Assembly: GCF_030696885.1 (NCBI RefSeq)
Contig: NZ_JAUYRI010000005.1
Coordinates: 248,001 to 312,000, forward strand
Origin: Thiobacillus sp.
Lineage (GTDB): Bacteria > Pseudomonadota > Gammaproteobacteria > Burkholderiales > Thiobacillaceae
Length of the DNA: 64,000 nt
Direction of reading: 5' to 3'
This document shows, piece by piece, positions 21,515 to 30,092 of the stretch (position 1 is the first letter of the stretch; each line of letters starts with the position of its first letter). The translations under genes were made by a program, and so were the position numbers. The notes beneath the pieces are model-generated. The model did no database searches. It saw nothing but the letters and a program-made list of their open reading frames with translations, and had not been told where the DNA came from.

Positions 21515-22390
21515 CTACAGTTCGCGCAGCACGCGAAAGCCCAGATTGGTATCCAGTTCGTTTTCCAGCCTGCGGCGGCGCGCCGCTGCACGGCAGTCCT
21601 CGGGACCATCGAACCACGAACCGCCCTTGGTCACCGCTGCCTGCGATCTGCCTGGCAGCGGCCGCTCGGGCAGGCTGGCATGATCGCGGGTCCAGGAACT
21701 GGCGGTGAATTCCCACACATTGCCCGTCATGTCATGCAGGCCCCAGCGGTTGGCGGGCAGGCTGCCGACCGTCTTCGCGCCGCAGCGGATGAAACAGCGC
21801 GACAACAGCCGCGGGCGTTTCGGCCGCACCGCGTCGTAGCTGTGGCGGGCGTTGTAGCGCGCGTCGGCCGGCGAAATGCGGTCACCCTGCGGGTAGGCCG
21901 TCGCCGCCCCGGCGCGGCAGGCGTATTCCCATTCCTGTTCGGTCGGCAGGCGGTAACGCTGGCCGGTTTCGCGCGACAGCCAGGCGCAGTAGTCGCGCGC
22001 ATCGGTCTGCCGCACATTGATCGCCGGCATGCGGCCCGCCAGCCAGGCCAGTTCCACGCGCGGCTGCCAGCCGGTGGCGCGCGCGTAGCGCTCGAATTCC
22101 TCCGTGGTCACTGCATACACGCCGAGCGCGAAGCTGCGCTCGATCAGCGCAACCCGGCGCGGACGATCCTGCGCCGGCGCGGTTTCCTGCGGTGCGGCGC
22201 CGTACTCGAAACTGCCGGCGGGAATCACGACCAGCGCGGGCGCGGCGCTGCCGTCGGCCAGGCGATCGTGGAAATGAACGTCAGGCAAACCCGCGGCCGC
22301 AGCAGCGTGAACCTGCAGCGCACGCAGCTCGCCTTCGTGCAGCACGAAGGTATCGGGCGGAATGGAATGGATGCGATCGGGTGTCATCAT
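21515..22390 (-). CDS. FGE/SUMF1-fold protein without catalytic cysteines
   Basis: The 291-residue protein has the formylglycine-generating-enzyme fold: VVIPAGSFEYG, INVRQTDARDYCAWLS, YRLPTEQEWEYACRAG, and GNVWEFT then KGGSW near the end, closing with NLGFRVLREL. The cysteine pair that activates oxygen in FGE is not present after KGGSW (WFDGPEDC), so it is unlikely to make formylglycine. It may be a binding or oxidase-like member of the fold. MMTP gives two adjacent possible starts. Confidence 0.8.
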   Translation of the reverse strand: MMTPDRIHSIPPDTFVLHEGELRALQVHAAAAAGLPDVHFHDRLADGSAAPALVVIPAGSFEYGAAPQETAPAQDRPRRVALIERSFALGVYAVTTEEFERYARATGWQPRVELAWLAGRMPAINVRQTDARDYCAWLSRETGQRYRLPTEQEWEYACRAGAATAYPQGDRISPADARYNARHSYDAVRPKRPRLLSRCFIRCGAKTVGSLPANRWGLHDMTGNVWEFTASSWTRDHASLPERPLPGRSQAAVTKGGSWFDGPEDCRAAARRRRLENELDTNLGFRVLREL

Positions 22391-22500
22391 GGCCGGCCAG
22401 GGAATATGAGACCGATTATGCCACCGGCCGGCCAGGCTTGAAGGTGCGGACAGTGCAGCGCAAGCCTCGCTTGTCCTGCCCCGCGTGCAGACCGGGCGGC

Positions 22501-22935
22501 TCAGGAGACGGGCTTAGCCGCCGCCTGCCGCGCCAGCGCGCGCATCAGCCACTTCAGCACCGGCAAACGACCGTAGAGTTCCTCGGCGGCGTCCCAGTAA
22601 TCGCGGTGATGCGTCACCTTGCCGGCGGCGTCGAACACCAGATGGGTGGCGCCGACGATGGTGGTGGACGCGCGCGTCACCGGCATGACGAAATCCATTT
22701 CCCACAGGATGACCGCATGCCGGTCGGCGCCAGGAAAACGCCGGGTCACGCGGAAGCGCGCGCCGGGCAGCGTGTCGAACGTGTGGCGCAGGATGGCGCG
22801 GATGGCCTCCACTCCCGTCACCTGATGGAAGGGGTCCTTGAAGCCGGCGTCTGCCGCGTAATAAGTATCGAGCGCGTCCAGGCTGGACGCGGACAGCGTA
22901 TCAAAGTAGTCGCACAGGGCGTCGAGCGCGTTCAT
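22501..22935 (-). CDS. SnoaL/NTF2-like protein
   Basis: The 144-residue protein has the cone-shaped NTF2-like pattern: N-terminal helix (ALDALCDYFDTLSASSLDAL), YYAADAGFKDPFHQVTG, and alternating strands ending AAEELYGRLPVL. It is the last gene of the lipid/oxidative operon read leftward from 30015, starting within the SDR stop (ATGA). Members bind or isomerise hydrophobic substrates; the ligand is unknown. Confidence 0.75.
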   Translation of the reverse strand: MNALDALCDYFDTLSASSLDALDTYYAADAGFKDPFHQVTGVEAIRAILRHTFDTLPGARFRVTRRFPGADRHAVILWEMDFVMPVTRASTTIVGATHLVFDAAGKVTHHRDYWDAAEELYGRLPVLKWLMRALARQAAAKPVS

Positions 22936-23699
22936 AGGCCGGTGATGCGATGGACGAGGGGAAAGTAGACGCGATACGGCAGCAGGCTCAACAGCTTCAG
23001 CAGACGGGTGAAGCGTCGGGGGAAGTGTATTTCGAAACGGCCGGCTTCGATGCCCGCGACAATTTCGCGCGCAGCTTCGTCCGGCCCGATCAGCGCCGGC
23101 ATCGTGAAATCATTGAGGTCGGTGAGCGGGGTTTTGACGAAGCCGGGATTGATCAGGTGCACCGCCACGCCTTTAGGCGCCAGGTCGAGGTAGAGCGTCT
23201 CGGCAAAGTTGATCAGCGCCGCCTTGGTGGCGCCGTACACCAGCCCGGTCGGCAGGCCACCATAGCCTGCCACGCTGGCGGTGAGCGCAATGCGGCCGCT
23301 GCCGCTGTGTGCGAAATACGGCGCCAGCAGCGCGGTGGCATTGATGGCGCCGAGCAGATTGACCTGCACCAGCTTCTCCGCGGCCACCGCGTCGAGTTCC
23401 CACGCGCGCACCGGCTGATGCGTGCCTGCGTTGACGATCGCCACATCGATGCCGCCGAAGGCTGTGCAGATGTCGTCGAACGCCGCCTGCAGGCTGGCGC
23501 GATCGGTGACGTCGGCCACCGCGACGTGCGCGTGGGCGTTGGCCAGGGCCACGAGCACGTCGCGGTGGCGGCCGCTGAGCGCCACCCGGGCGCCGCGCTG
23601 CATCAACAGGCGGGCGGTTGCTTCGCCGATGCCGGAACTGGCGCCAATCAGCCATACGCGCTGACCGTTCCAGTCGGCCAGTTTCGGGTTCAGGCTCAC
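22932..23699 (-). CDS. Short-chain dehydrogenase/reductase
   Basis: The 255-residue SDR has the NAD(P) motif GASSGIGEATA (about residues 18-28), the NAG motif in VAIVNAGT, catalytic Ser in TASVAGYG and YGATK (Tyr-x-x-x-Lys). The start is a GTG overlapping the stop of the DUF3833 gene (GTGA); no ATG fits at this position. As part of the cyclopropane-synthase operon it may act on a lipid-derived alcohol or ketone, which is inference. Confidence 0.88.
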   Translation of the reverse strand: MSLNPKLADWNGQRVWLIGASSGIGEATARLLMQRGARVALSGRHRDVLVALANAHAHVAVADVTDRASLQAAFDDICTAFGGIDVAIVNAGTHQPVRAWELDAVAAEKLVQVNLLGAINATALLAPYFAHSGSGRIALTASVAGYGGLPTGLVYGATKAALINFAETLYLDLAPKGVAVHLINPGFVKTPLTDLNDFTMPALIGPDEAAREIVAGIEAGRFEIHFPRRFTRLLKLLSLLPYRVYFPLVHRITGL

Positions 23700-24226
23700 G
23701 AACCCTTCCTGAACGCGATCACGACTTCGCCCAGCTTGAAACCGAACTTGCGCATCTCCGACTTGTTCAGCATTACGCCGTCTTCCATCAGGTACATCCA
23801 GTCGTCGAACTGCACCTCGTAGGTCTTGCCGTCGACCGGAAGCAGCAGGGTGTATTTCCATTGCAGCGCGTTGCCGTAGGCGACGCCGTCCGCCGTGCCC
23901 TTGACGTCGTCGGCGCGCCCGACGTAGCGGTGCGCATCGATCCGGGTGATGCGCCAGATGCGCTGCGATTTCGTGCCGTCCGACCAGGCGAAATCCTCGG
24001 TCAGCGTGCCTTCGTTGCCCTGCCATTCGCCGGTCATTCTCACGGTGAAGCGACGCTTCACCTCGCCCGACCGGTCGGCGAAATAGCCCCAGGCGGTGAG
24101 CGGGCCGTTGAAGTAGGTCGCGAGATCAAGCCGCGGCGTCTGGTCGCGATAGACTTCGGGCGAAACCGCGGCGCAGCCGGACAGGCCGAGTACGGTACAG
24201 AGGATGGCAAGCGGTTTTTTCAGCAT
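23696..24226 (-). CDS. DUF3833 lipoprotein
   Basis: The 176-residue protein has a lipoprotein signal with lipobox LSGC (cysteine near residue 18) and a lipocalin-like beta-rich body: LATYFNGPLTAWGYFADRSG and WRITRIDAHRYVGRADDV are recognisable DUF3833 segments. DUF3833 members commonly occur in light- or singlet-oxygen-responsive lipid operons like this one. It overlaps the MFS gene by seven bases (ATGCTGA) and the SDR gene by four. Confidence 0.85.
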   Translation of the reverse strand: MLKKPLAILCTVLGLSGCAAVSPEVYRDQTPRLDLATYFNGPLTAWGYFADRSGEVKRRFTVRMTGEWQGNEGTLTEDFAWSDGTKSQRIWRITRIDAHRYVGRADDVKGTADGVAYGNALQWKYTLLLPVDGKTYEVQFDDWMYLMEDGVMLNKSEMRKFGFKLGEVVIAFRKGS

Positions 24227-25455
24227 GGGACGGCTCCGGTGTGCAGACGGGGATGCCAGGCCCAGAACCAGCCGAAGGCGGCAAGCTTGAGCAGGCAGGG
24301 AAGCAGGGCATAGGTGGCCGACAGCGCAAACACATTGCCGCCGCCGGGCGCGTAGCCCCAGGCGGCGAGCAGCGGCAGCGCCAGGCCGGCCGCCAGCGCC
24401 AGCGTGAGCTTGGCGAAAAACCCCAGCAGGCCGTAATACGCGCCGGGCACCGGATCGTCGTCGGCGTCGATGTAGTCTGCCACCAGCGCCGGCGGCAAGG
24501 CCAGGTCGGCGCCGAGCGCCAGCCCCGACGCGACACAGACCAGCGCAAAGCCAACCAGGTCGCCGCTACCCAGCCAGAACGCGCCCGCAAAGGTCACCAC
24601 CGACAGCAGCATCGAGGCAAGCCAGGCGTCGAGCTTGCCGATGTGTTTTGCCAACGCCACCCACAGCGGCAGGCCGAGTGCGCCGCTGACGAAATAGAGG
24701 CCGAGAAAGAGCCCGCCCCAGGCCTTCAGCTGCAGCACGTCGTCGATAAAGAAAATCACCAGTGTGGCCGGCAGCGAAGCCGCCACGCCGTTGAGCAGAT
24801 AGCCCGGCACGAAACGTGCGAACGCGCGATTGGCGAAAGGGCGGAGAAAGCGCCGCAGCGGCACACCGCGCGTGACCGTGTGCATCGCCGGCGCGGCCAG
24901 CAGCGTCCACCCCGCGCAGGCCACCAGCAACGCGATAAAAATCCAGCTCATCGCGGCAAGCCCGCTCGCCAGATCCGCGCTCAACAGCAGCGGCAGGGTG
25001 GCAGCCAGCACGACGCCGACGAGGCCGAAGCTTTCGCGCACGGCAAACAGGCGGGTGCGCTCATGCGGCGCGGGGTGGATGCGCGCGCCCCAGGTGTTGT
25101 GCACCACGCTGGCAAGGCTGTAGCCCACCGTGGTGAGCGTGAGCATGACGATCAGCCAGGGCAGCACGCCCTCAGCCGGCGGATTAAAAAGCCCGACCCA
25201 ACCCAGCCCCAGTATGGGAAGGGAGACCAGAATGAGACTGTGCGGGTGGGGAAAACGGTCGAACAGCGCGCCGAGCAGCGGGTCGATCAGCGCGTCGAAA
25301 AAGCGCAGCCCGAGCAGGACCAGCCCCAGCAGCGTGAGGCTGAGGTGAGTGCTGTAGAACGGCGCCAGGTGCACGTAGAGCGGCAGCGCGGCAAAGGCCA
25401 GCGGCAGGCCGAGGCTGCCGTAGGCAAACAGATGGGCGCGCGGCAACGGCGTCAT
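24220..25455 (-). CDS. MFS transporter, MelB/GPH-like
   Basis: The 411-residue protein has about twelve hydrophobic helices and the loop motif DALIDPLLGALFDRFPHPH, resembling the sugar-cation (GPH) group of the major facilitator superfamily. The substrate in this operon is not known; similar genes accompany cyclopropane-synthase/DUF1365 clusters in other proteobacteria. It overlaps the chalcone-isomerase-like gene (ATGA) and DUF3833, so translation is coupled. Confidence 0.82.
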   Translation of the reverse strand: MTPLPRAHLFAYGSLGLPLAFAALPLYVHLAPFYSTHLSLTLLGLVLLGLRFFDALIDPLLGALFDRFPHPHSLILVSLPILGLGWVGLFNPPAEGVLPWLIVMLTLTTVGYSLASVVHNTWGARIHPAPHERTRLFAVRESFGLVGVVLAATLPLLLSADLASGLAAMSWIFIALLVACAGWTLLAAPAMHTVTRGVPLRRFLRPFANRAFARFVPGYLLNGVAASLPATLVIFFIDDVLQLKAWGGLFLGLYFVSGALGLPLWVALAKHIGKLDAWLASMLLSVVTFAGAFWLGSGDLVGFALVCVASGLALGADLALPPALVADYIDADDDPVPGAYYGLLGFFAKLTLALAAGLALPLLAAWGYAPGGGNVFALSATYALLPCLLKLAAFGWFWAWHPRLHTGAVPC

Positions 25456-26012
25456 GACGCGCCCAGCAGGCGGTTGCGCAGCTCAGGTGCGCTGCTGGCC
25501 GGGTCGAGCCAGATGCCAAAGAAGGCCTCAGCAAACGCCTCATCATCGATCTGGCCGAGCTTCTGGGTGCCGCTGTAGAACGCCGCACCGGCGCCGGGAA
25601 TACGTACGCCGGTGAGCCGGTCGCCGGCCTCGACATCGGGAAACAGTGCGCGCATCTGCGTTTCCCAGCGCGCCAGCGTGGCGGCGGGATGCGCGCGCTG
25701 CGCACGCATTTCCTCGATCGAGCGACGCGCGATCGCGGCGCCTTCGAAGCGGCGCGCATAGCGCAGTTCCAGCGCGTAGGGCTTGCCGGCGGACCAGGCG
25801 CCGCCGGGCGACCACAGCGTGGCGTCGTAGATGCGCAGGCCGAAATAACGCAGCGTGCCGCTGCCGACCGTGGCGAAACCGGACAGCTGCGGCAACGGGC
25901 CGGCGTGCGCCGGCAGCGCCACCGCGAGGCAGACGGCGACGATGCCCGCACGCCAGTGGCGCAGCAACGGGCGCAGACTACGCGGCGTGTTCAAGGCGGA
26001 ACTGCGCCACAT
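25452..26012 (-). CDS. Chalcone-isomerase-like exported protein
   Basis: The roughly 186-residue protein has an N-terminal hydrophobic export segment ending PAHAGPLPQ and a body with GSGTLRYFGLRIYDATLWSP, the hallmark of bacterial chalcone-isomerase-like proteins. Their role in bacteria is unclear; fatty-acid binding is known for related folds. The start is uncertain: the ATG at 26012 lies inside the end of the methyltransferase gene, and TTG codons closer to the signal peptide are possible. Confidence 0.75.
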   Translation of the reverse strand: MWRSSALNTPRSLRPLLRHWRAGIVAVCLAVALPAHAGPLPQLSGFATVGSGTLRYFGLRIYDATLWSPGGAWSAGKPYALELRYARRFEGAAIARRSIEEMRAQRAHPAATLARWETQMRALFPDVEAGDRLTGVRIPGAGAAFYSGTQKLGQIDDEAFAEAFFGIWLDPASSAPELRNRLLGAS

Positions 26013-27192
26013 CGATCGACCCGGCATGGAAACCGGCCTCGCAATACGCCAGATAGAAATGCCAGATGCGCATGAAGCGTTCGTCGAAACCAAGCCGGCG
26101 CACCGCGTCAGCCTCGGCGTGGAAGGCGAGACGCCAGCGCTTCAGGGTCTCGGCGTAGTCGCGGCCGAAGTGTTCGGCGGCGGTGACCGCGAGGCCGGCG
26201 CGTGCCGCCGCTTCGGTGAAGCGGCGCGCGGACGGCAGCATGCCGCCGGGAAAGACATACTGCTGGATGAAATCGGATCCTGTGCGGTAGCGGTCGAACA
26301 GTGCATCGTCGATCAGGATGGTTTGCACCACCGCACGACCGCCGGCCTTGAGACTGCGCTTCACGGTGTCGAAATACGCCGGCCAGTAGGCCTCGCCCAC
26401 CGCCTCAAACATTTCGATCGACACGATGCCGTCATACTGTCGCGCTTCCTCGCGGTAGTCCTGCAGGTCGAAACGGCAGTGATCCTGCAGCCCCGCCTGG
26501 CGGATGCGCGCACGTGCATAGTCGAGCTGCTCGCGCGACAACGTGATGCCGCGCACCTGGTGCTGTTCGGTACGCGCGGCATGCTCGGCAAAACCACCCC
26601 AGCCGCAGCCGATTTCCAGCAACGACTGGCGACCAGGCAGCTCGAGCAGATCGAGCATGCGCTGGTACTTGCGGGTTTGCGCCGCTTCCAGGCTCAGCGT
26701 CAGATCGCCGTCGAAGCGCGCGCTCGAATAGGTCATCGAGGGGTCGAGCCAGCGCGCGTAGAAATCGTTGCCGAGGTCGTAGTGACTGGCGATGTTGCGG
26801 CGCGCGCCTTGCGGCGTGTTGGCGTTCATCAGGTGACGCAGGCGGCTGTACAGGCGCCCCCACCAGCGGCCGTAGATGGCCTGGTCGAGCGCGGCGCGGT
26901 TGTTGGCCAGCAGCGTCAGCACGCCGGTCAGGTCGGCGGTGTGCCAGGCGCCGGAGATGTAGCCCTCGGCAAAGCCGATGTCGCCCTTGCCCAGCACGTC
27001 GCGAAACGCGCGCCACTGGTTGAATTTCAACCAGGCGTCGGGGGTGCCGTGGCCGACCGTGAGTTCCATGCCGTTGGGCAGTTCCAGATGCAGGCAGCCG
27101 TGTTCGATTTCCTGCAGCAGGTGGATCACCTGGCGGGCATACCAGGGTGTGTTGTTGCGTGCGAGCGCGGTGCTCAGGCTGGCGGCGTTCAT
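25978..27192 (-). CDS. cfa: Cyclopropane-fatty-acyl-phospholipid synthase-like methyltransferase
   Basis: The 404-residue protein is a SAM-dependent enzyme that transfers a methylene or methyl group to unsaturated acyl chains of phospholipids. It has SHYDLGNDFYARWLDPSMTYSSARF-type sequence (seen as YDLGNDFYARWLD), SAM motif LLEIGCGWGGFAEHAA, and GIVSIEMFEAVGEAYW. The length is near the E. coli enzyme (382). Because the neighbours are an amine-oxidase-like flavoprotein and DUF1365, the product may be a methylated or furan fatty acid precursor rather than a simple cyclopropane; this is inference. Confidence 0.88.
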   Translation of the reverse strand: MNAASLSTALARNNTPWYARQVIHLLQEIEHGCLHLELPNGMELTVGHGTPDAWLKFNQWRAFRDVLGKGDIGFAEGYISGAWHTADLTGVLTLLANNRAALDQAIYGRWWGRLYSRLRHLMNANTPQGARRNIASHYDLGNDFYARWLDPSMTYSSARFDGDLTLSLEAAQTRKYQRMLDLLELPGRQSLLEIGCGWGGFAEHAARTEQHQVRGITLSREQLDYARARIRQAGLQDHCRFDLQDYREEARQYDGIVSIEMFEAVGEAYWPAYFDTVKRSLKAGGRAVVQTILIDDALFDRYRTGSDFIQQYVFPGGMLPSARRFTEAAARAGLAVTAAEHFGRDYAETLKRWRLAFHAEADAVRRLGFDERFMRIWHFYLAYCEAGFHAGSIDVAQFRLEHAA

Positions 27193-27938
27193 TCGGTGAC
27201 CTCGTTGAGTGGCGTCGGGGGTTTGCGGAAGAAGGGCACGCGCTTGATGAACAGGCGCAACGCCTGGAGATGGATGCGCGCGATCACGCCCCAGGTCATC
27301 AGGGGATAGGCAAAGAACGCGCGCAGGCAGGCGCGCGCGGTCAGCGGTTCGAGCCGGCCCCACCACGCGGTGCGCAGTGCGTCGCCACTGCCGTCGTCGT
27401 AATCGATGCGGGCGCGGAAAAAATCGGGGCGGGACGCAAAGCCGAAGGTGTAGCGCCCGCGCACCGGGAAAAACGGTGAGACATGGAATGCCTTGTCCGC
27501 GTGCAGGGTGGCATCCGGGTCGTCGGTGCGCAGCAGGTAGACGTGATGCTCGCCAAAGGTATTGTTGACTTCGGCCAGCACCGCCACCAGCCTGCCGTCG
27601 GCGCGATGGCAATGCCAGAAACTGACCGGCTTGAAGGCATAGCCGAGCACGCGCGGAAACGTGGTGAGCCAGATCTCGCCGTTGGCGACGAGGCCGTATT
27701 CATTCAGCAGGTCGTGCACCCAGTTGAGGCAGTTGCCGCCGTCGCCGTGATCGGCTTCGTGGAAACTCAGCAGATTGAAGCGGTTGAGCGACAGCCAGCG
27801 CGTTTCGGCGGACGCCAGATCGTGGATCGGCAGGCGCAGGAAATACACCGGGTAGTCGAATCGGTGCAGCGCCGGATGCAGCCGCGCATGCATCACGCGG
27901 CCGAAGCCGATCTGCGCGGCGGCGGATTCAGGCAGCAT
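27189..27938 (-). CDS. DUF1365 protein
   Basis: The 249-residue protein has clear DUF1365 features: VMHARLHPALHRFDYPVYFL, FPRVLGYAFKPVSFWHCH and LAEVNNTFGEHHVYLL. DUF1365 genes are nearly always found between an amine-oxidase-like flavoprotein and a cyclopropane synthase-like gene, exactly as here. The biochemical role is not known. It overlaps its upstream neighbour by 11 bases and the methyltransferase by four. Confidence 0.9.
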   Translation of the reverse strand: MLPESAAAQIGFGRVMHARLHPALHRFDYPVYFLRLPIHDLASAETRWLSLNRFNLLSFHEADHGDGGNCLNWVHDLLNEYGLVANGEIWLTTFPRVLGYAFKPVSFWHCHRADGRLVAVLAEVNNTFGEHHVYLLRTDDPDATLHADKAFHVSPFFPVRGRYTFGFASRPDFFRARIDYDDGSGDALRTAWWGRLEPLTARACLRAFFAYPLMTWGVIARIHLQALRLFIKRVPFFRKPPTPLNEVTE

Positions 27939-29196
27939 CGGCCATGTCCTTCCAGGGCGCGCACACGTTCAGCCTGCGCGCCACCCGCAGCGCGGACGCG
28001 AGGCCGTCTTCGTGGAAGCCGTAGCCGAGCCAGGCGCCTGCCAGCCACACGCCGTTGCGGCCATTGGTCGCTTCGAGGTGGCGCTGGACGAACGTGGCAT
28101 GGCGGGTGAACACCGGATGGCTGTAATGGAATTCGCCATGCACTTTCGACGGATCCGGCGCCTGCAGCGGATTGAGCGAGACGATCACCGGCGTGTCGGT
28201 CGGCAAGGGCTGCAGGCGGTTGATCAGGTAATGCACCGCCACCGGGCGGTCGCTGAGTTCACCCTGGCCCGACTGGTAATTCCACGCCGACCACAGGCTG
28301 CGGCGACGCGGCAGCACGCTGGCGTCGCTGTGCAGCACCGCATGGTTCGGCTGGTAGGGCATCCGTTGCAGCAGCCGCGCCTGCGACGGGAAATGCGCGG
28401 CGAGCAGGTCGCGCGACTGGTCGCTGTGGCAGGCCAGGACCACCTGGTCGTAGAGGCCCGACAGGCTGCCGCTGGCGAGTTCGATCCGGCTGCCGCGTGG
28501 GCGCAGCGATTCGACACGCTGGCCGGTATGGATCTCGCCGATGCCGGCGGCCAGCTTCTTCACGTATTCGCGGCCGCCACCCTTGACCGTGCGCCACTGC
28601 GGCCGGTTCATCACCTGCAGCAGGCCGTGGTTGCGGCAGAAGGTGACGAAGGACGCCAGCGGGAACTCCAGCATCTGCGACGCCGGGCACGACCAGATCG
28701 CGGCCGCCATCGGCAGCAGGTACCACTCGATGAAGGGTTTGCCGTAGCCCTTCGCCTTCAGGTAGTCGCCCAGCGCCATGCTGCCAGTGAGCATGGATTC
28801 GCGCACCACCTCGCGGTTGAAGCGCAGCAGGTCGGCGAGCATCGACCAGAAGGCCGGCCGCGCCAGATTCCGGCGCTGGCCGAACACGGTGTTGAGGTCG
28901 CTACCGGCCCATTCCAGCTCGGGCTGATCGAGCCGCACGCTGAACGTCATTTCGCTGGCGACGGTTTCCACGCCCAGCGTGTCGAACAGCCGGGTGAGTT
29001 CGGGATAGGTGCGGTGGTTGAACACCAGAAAACCGGTGTCGACCGGAAAGGTCTGGCCATCGAGCGCCACGTCCACCGTGTGCGTGTGACCGCCCAGCCG
29101 CGTATCGGCCTCGAACAGCGTCACGTCGTGCCATCGGCTCAGCAGCCAGGCGGACGACAGCCCTGCAATTCCCGATCCGACGACCGCGATGCGCAT
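27928..29196 (-). CDS. FAD-dependent amine-oxidase-like oxidoreductase
   Basis: The 422-residue flavoprotein starts with VVGSGIAGLSSAWLLS and ...LFEADTRLGGHTHTVDV, the GGHTHTV signature of the 'NAD/FAD-binding' partner of DUF1365 and CFA synthases. FLVFNHRTYPELTRLF and SVLPRRRSLWSAWNY further support this group. It may introduce a double bond or oxidise a lipid chain; homologues in Rhodobacter belong to the sigma-E singlet-oxygen regulon. It starts one base before the glutathione peroxidase stop, in a single operon. Confidence 0.85.
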   Translation of the reverse strand: MRIAVVGSGIAGLSSAWLLSRWHDVTLFEADTRLGGHTHTVDVALDGQTFPVDTGFLVFNHRTYPELTRLFDTLGVETVASEMTFSVRLDQPELEWAGSDLNTVFGQRRNLARPAFWSMLADLLRFNREVVRESMLTGSMALGDYLKAKGYGKPFIEWYLLPMAAAIWSCPASQMLEFPLASFVTFCRNHGLLQVMNRPQWRTVKGGGREYVKKLAAGIGEIHTGQRVESLRPRGSRIELASGSLSGLYDQVVLACHSDQSRDLLAAHFPSQARLLQRMPYQPNHAVLHSDASVLPRRRSLWSAWNYQSGQGELSDRPVAVHYLINRLQPLPTDTPVIVSLNPLQAPDPSKVHGEFHYSHPVFTRHATFVQRHLEATNGRNGVWLAGAWLGYGFHEDGLASALRVARRLNVCAPWKDMADAA

Positions 29197-29197
29197 G

Positions 29198-29764
29198 CTA
29201 TCGGCCCCCCTGCGAAATCGGCGACGGCGCTTTCAGCATCGATTCGATGGCCGCGACCACGTCTTTCGATTGCGGCTCGACCCGGCTGGCGAAGGACAGC
29301 ACGCGCGTGCCGCTGCGGTCGATCAGGTACTTGTGGAAATTCCAGGCCGGCCGCTCGCCGGTCGCCTTTGCCAGCCCTGCGTGCAACGGATTGGCGTTGG
29401 CGGTGGTGACGCCGACCTTGGAGAACAGCGGAAAGTCGACCGCGTAATTGCTCTCGCAGAAATCCTTGATCGTGGTGTTGCTACCCGGCTCCTGGCCGCC
29501 AAAATCATTGGCCGGCAACCCCAGCACCACAAAGCCGCGCGCGCGATAGGTTTCATACAGCGCCTGCAGGCCCTTGTATTGCCCGGTGTAGCCGCACTGG
29601 CTGGCGGTGTTGACCACCATCACCACCTTACCGGCGTAGGCACACAGATTCTGGGGCGTGCCGTCGATGTCCCTGAGCGTGTGATCAAGCAGGGGCGGGC
29701 ACGCCGGCGCGGCATGGGCGCTAGCGGTCAGCAGCAGCGCCGCTGCAAGGATGGCGGGCTTCAT
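29198..29764 (-). CDS. Exported glutathione peroxidase
   Basis: The 188-residue protein has a signal peptide ending SAHAAPACP and the thioredoxin-fold peroxidase core. The active-site region is VNTASQCGYTGQYKGLQ with catalytic Cys and the tetrad residues Gln and Trp in the later segments LPANDFGGQEPG and WNFHKYLID. It uses Cys, not selenocysteine. It would reduce lipid or hydrogen peroxides in the periplasm, fitting an operon for photo-oxidative stress. It overlaps the small upstream gene by ATGA. Confidence 0.9.
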   Translation of the reverse strand: MKPAILAAALLLTASAHAAPACPPLLDHTLRDIDGTPQNLCAYAGKVVMVVNTASQCGYTGQYKGLQALYETYRARGFVVLGLPANDFGGQEPGSNTTIKDFCESNYAVDFPLFSKVGVTTANANPLHAGLAKATGERPAWNFHKYLIDRSGTRVLSFASRVEPQSKDVVAAIESMLKAPSPISQGGR

Positions 29765-30015
29765 GTGCGGATCACCTTGCCGGCCGCGCAGGCGGTGCGC
29801 ACGTGCGGCGCGGCCGACACCGGCGGCGCCAATGTCGGCGTGGGCGCCACCAGCGCGTGGTACAGCCAGTATTCGGCCGGCACCGCGGCGGCGGCCACGG
29901 GTGGGCACATGGCCCTGGGCTGCGCGTGGACAACGGCGTCGGATGAATGGCCCGCGCCGGGCAGGCCAGTGGCCAGTACGGCAAGCAGCAACAGGGGGCT
30001 GGACAGGATATTCAT
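29761..30015 (-). CDS. Small exported protein of unknown function, operon head
   Basis: An 84-codon frame starts directly downstream of the divergent promoter and ends in the ATGA overlap with the peroxidase gene. The product begins with a hydrophobic signal-like stretch (MNILSSPLLLLAVLATGLPG) followed by a low-complexity Ala/Pro/His segment with two later cysteines. I recognise no family. Position and coupling argue that it is translated, but its composition leaves room for it being only a leader. Confidence 0.5.
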   Translation of the reverse strand: MNILSSPLLLLAVLATGLPGAGHSSDAVVHAQPRAMCPPVAAAAVPAEYWLYHALVAPTPTLAPPVSAAPHVRTACAAGKVIRT

Positions 30016-30029
30016 ATGTCTTGGACAAA
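30016..30029. promoter_or_regulatory. Candidate operator 2 (imperfect TTGTCC palindrome)
   Basis: The minus strand reads TTTGTCCAAGACAT, an imperfect copy of the perfect palindrome at 30079-30091. It abuts the start codon of the leftward operon and overlaps the -35 of the rightward promoter. It is a plausible second binding site for the CarH-like regulator. Confidence 0.5.
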
Positions 30030-30050
30030 AGTGGCTGGTGTGCTTAAATT
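30021..30050 (+). promoter_or_regulatory. Candidate promoter of the carH-like gene
   Basis: TTGGAC (30021-30026) and TAAATT (30045-30050) are 18 bases apart, 42 bases upstream of the regulator's ATG. The -35 lies inside operator 2, suggesting autoregulation. Confidence 0.45.
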
Positions 30051-30074
30051 AGGCCAACAATTTGTTTATGTCAA
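30046..30074 (-). promoter_or_regulatory. Candidate sigma-70 promoter of the leftward lipid/oxidative operon
   Basis: On the minus strand a perfect TTGACA (30069-30074) is followed after exactly 17 bases by TAATTT (30046-30051). The -10 overlaps that of the opposite promoter. Operator 1 lies 4 bases upstream of the -35, and operator 2 lies between the expected transcription start and the first start codon, an arrangement suited to repression or dual control. Confidence 0.6.
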
Positions 30075-30078
30075 CTAT

Positions 30079-30091
30079 TTGTCCAGGACAA
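30079..30091. promoter_or_regulatory. Candidate operator 1 (perfect 6+1+6 palindrome)
   Basis: TTGTCC-A-GGACAA is a perfect inverted repeat ending one base before the regulator's start codon. A degenerate copy sits at the other end of the same intergenic region (30016-30029). Confidence 0.55.
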
Positions 30092-30092
30092 T

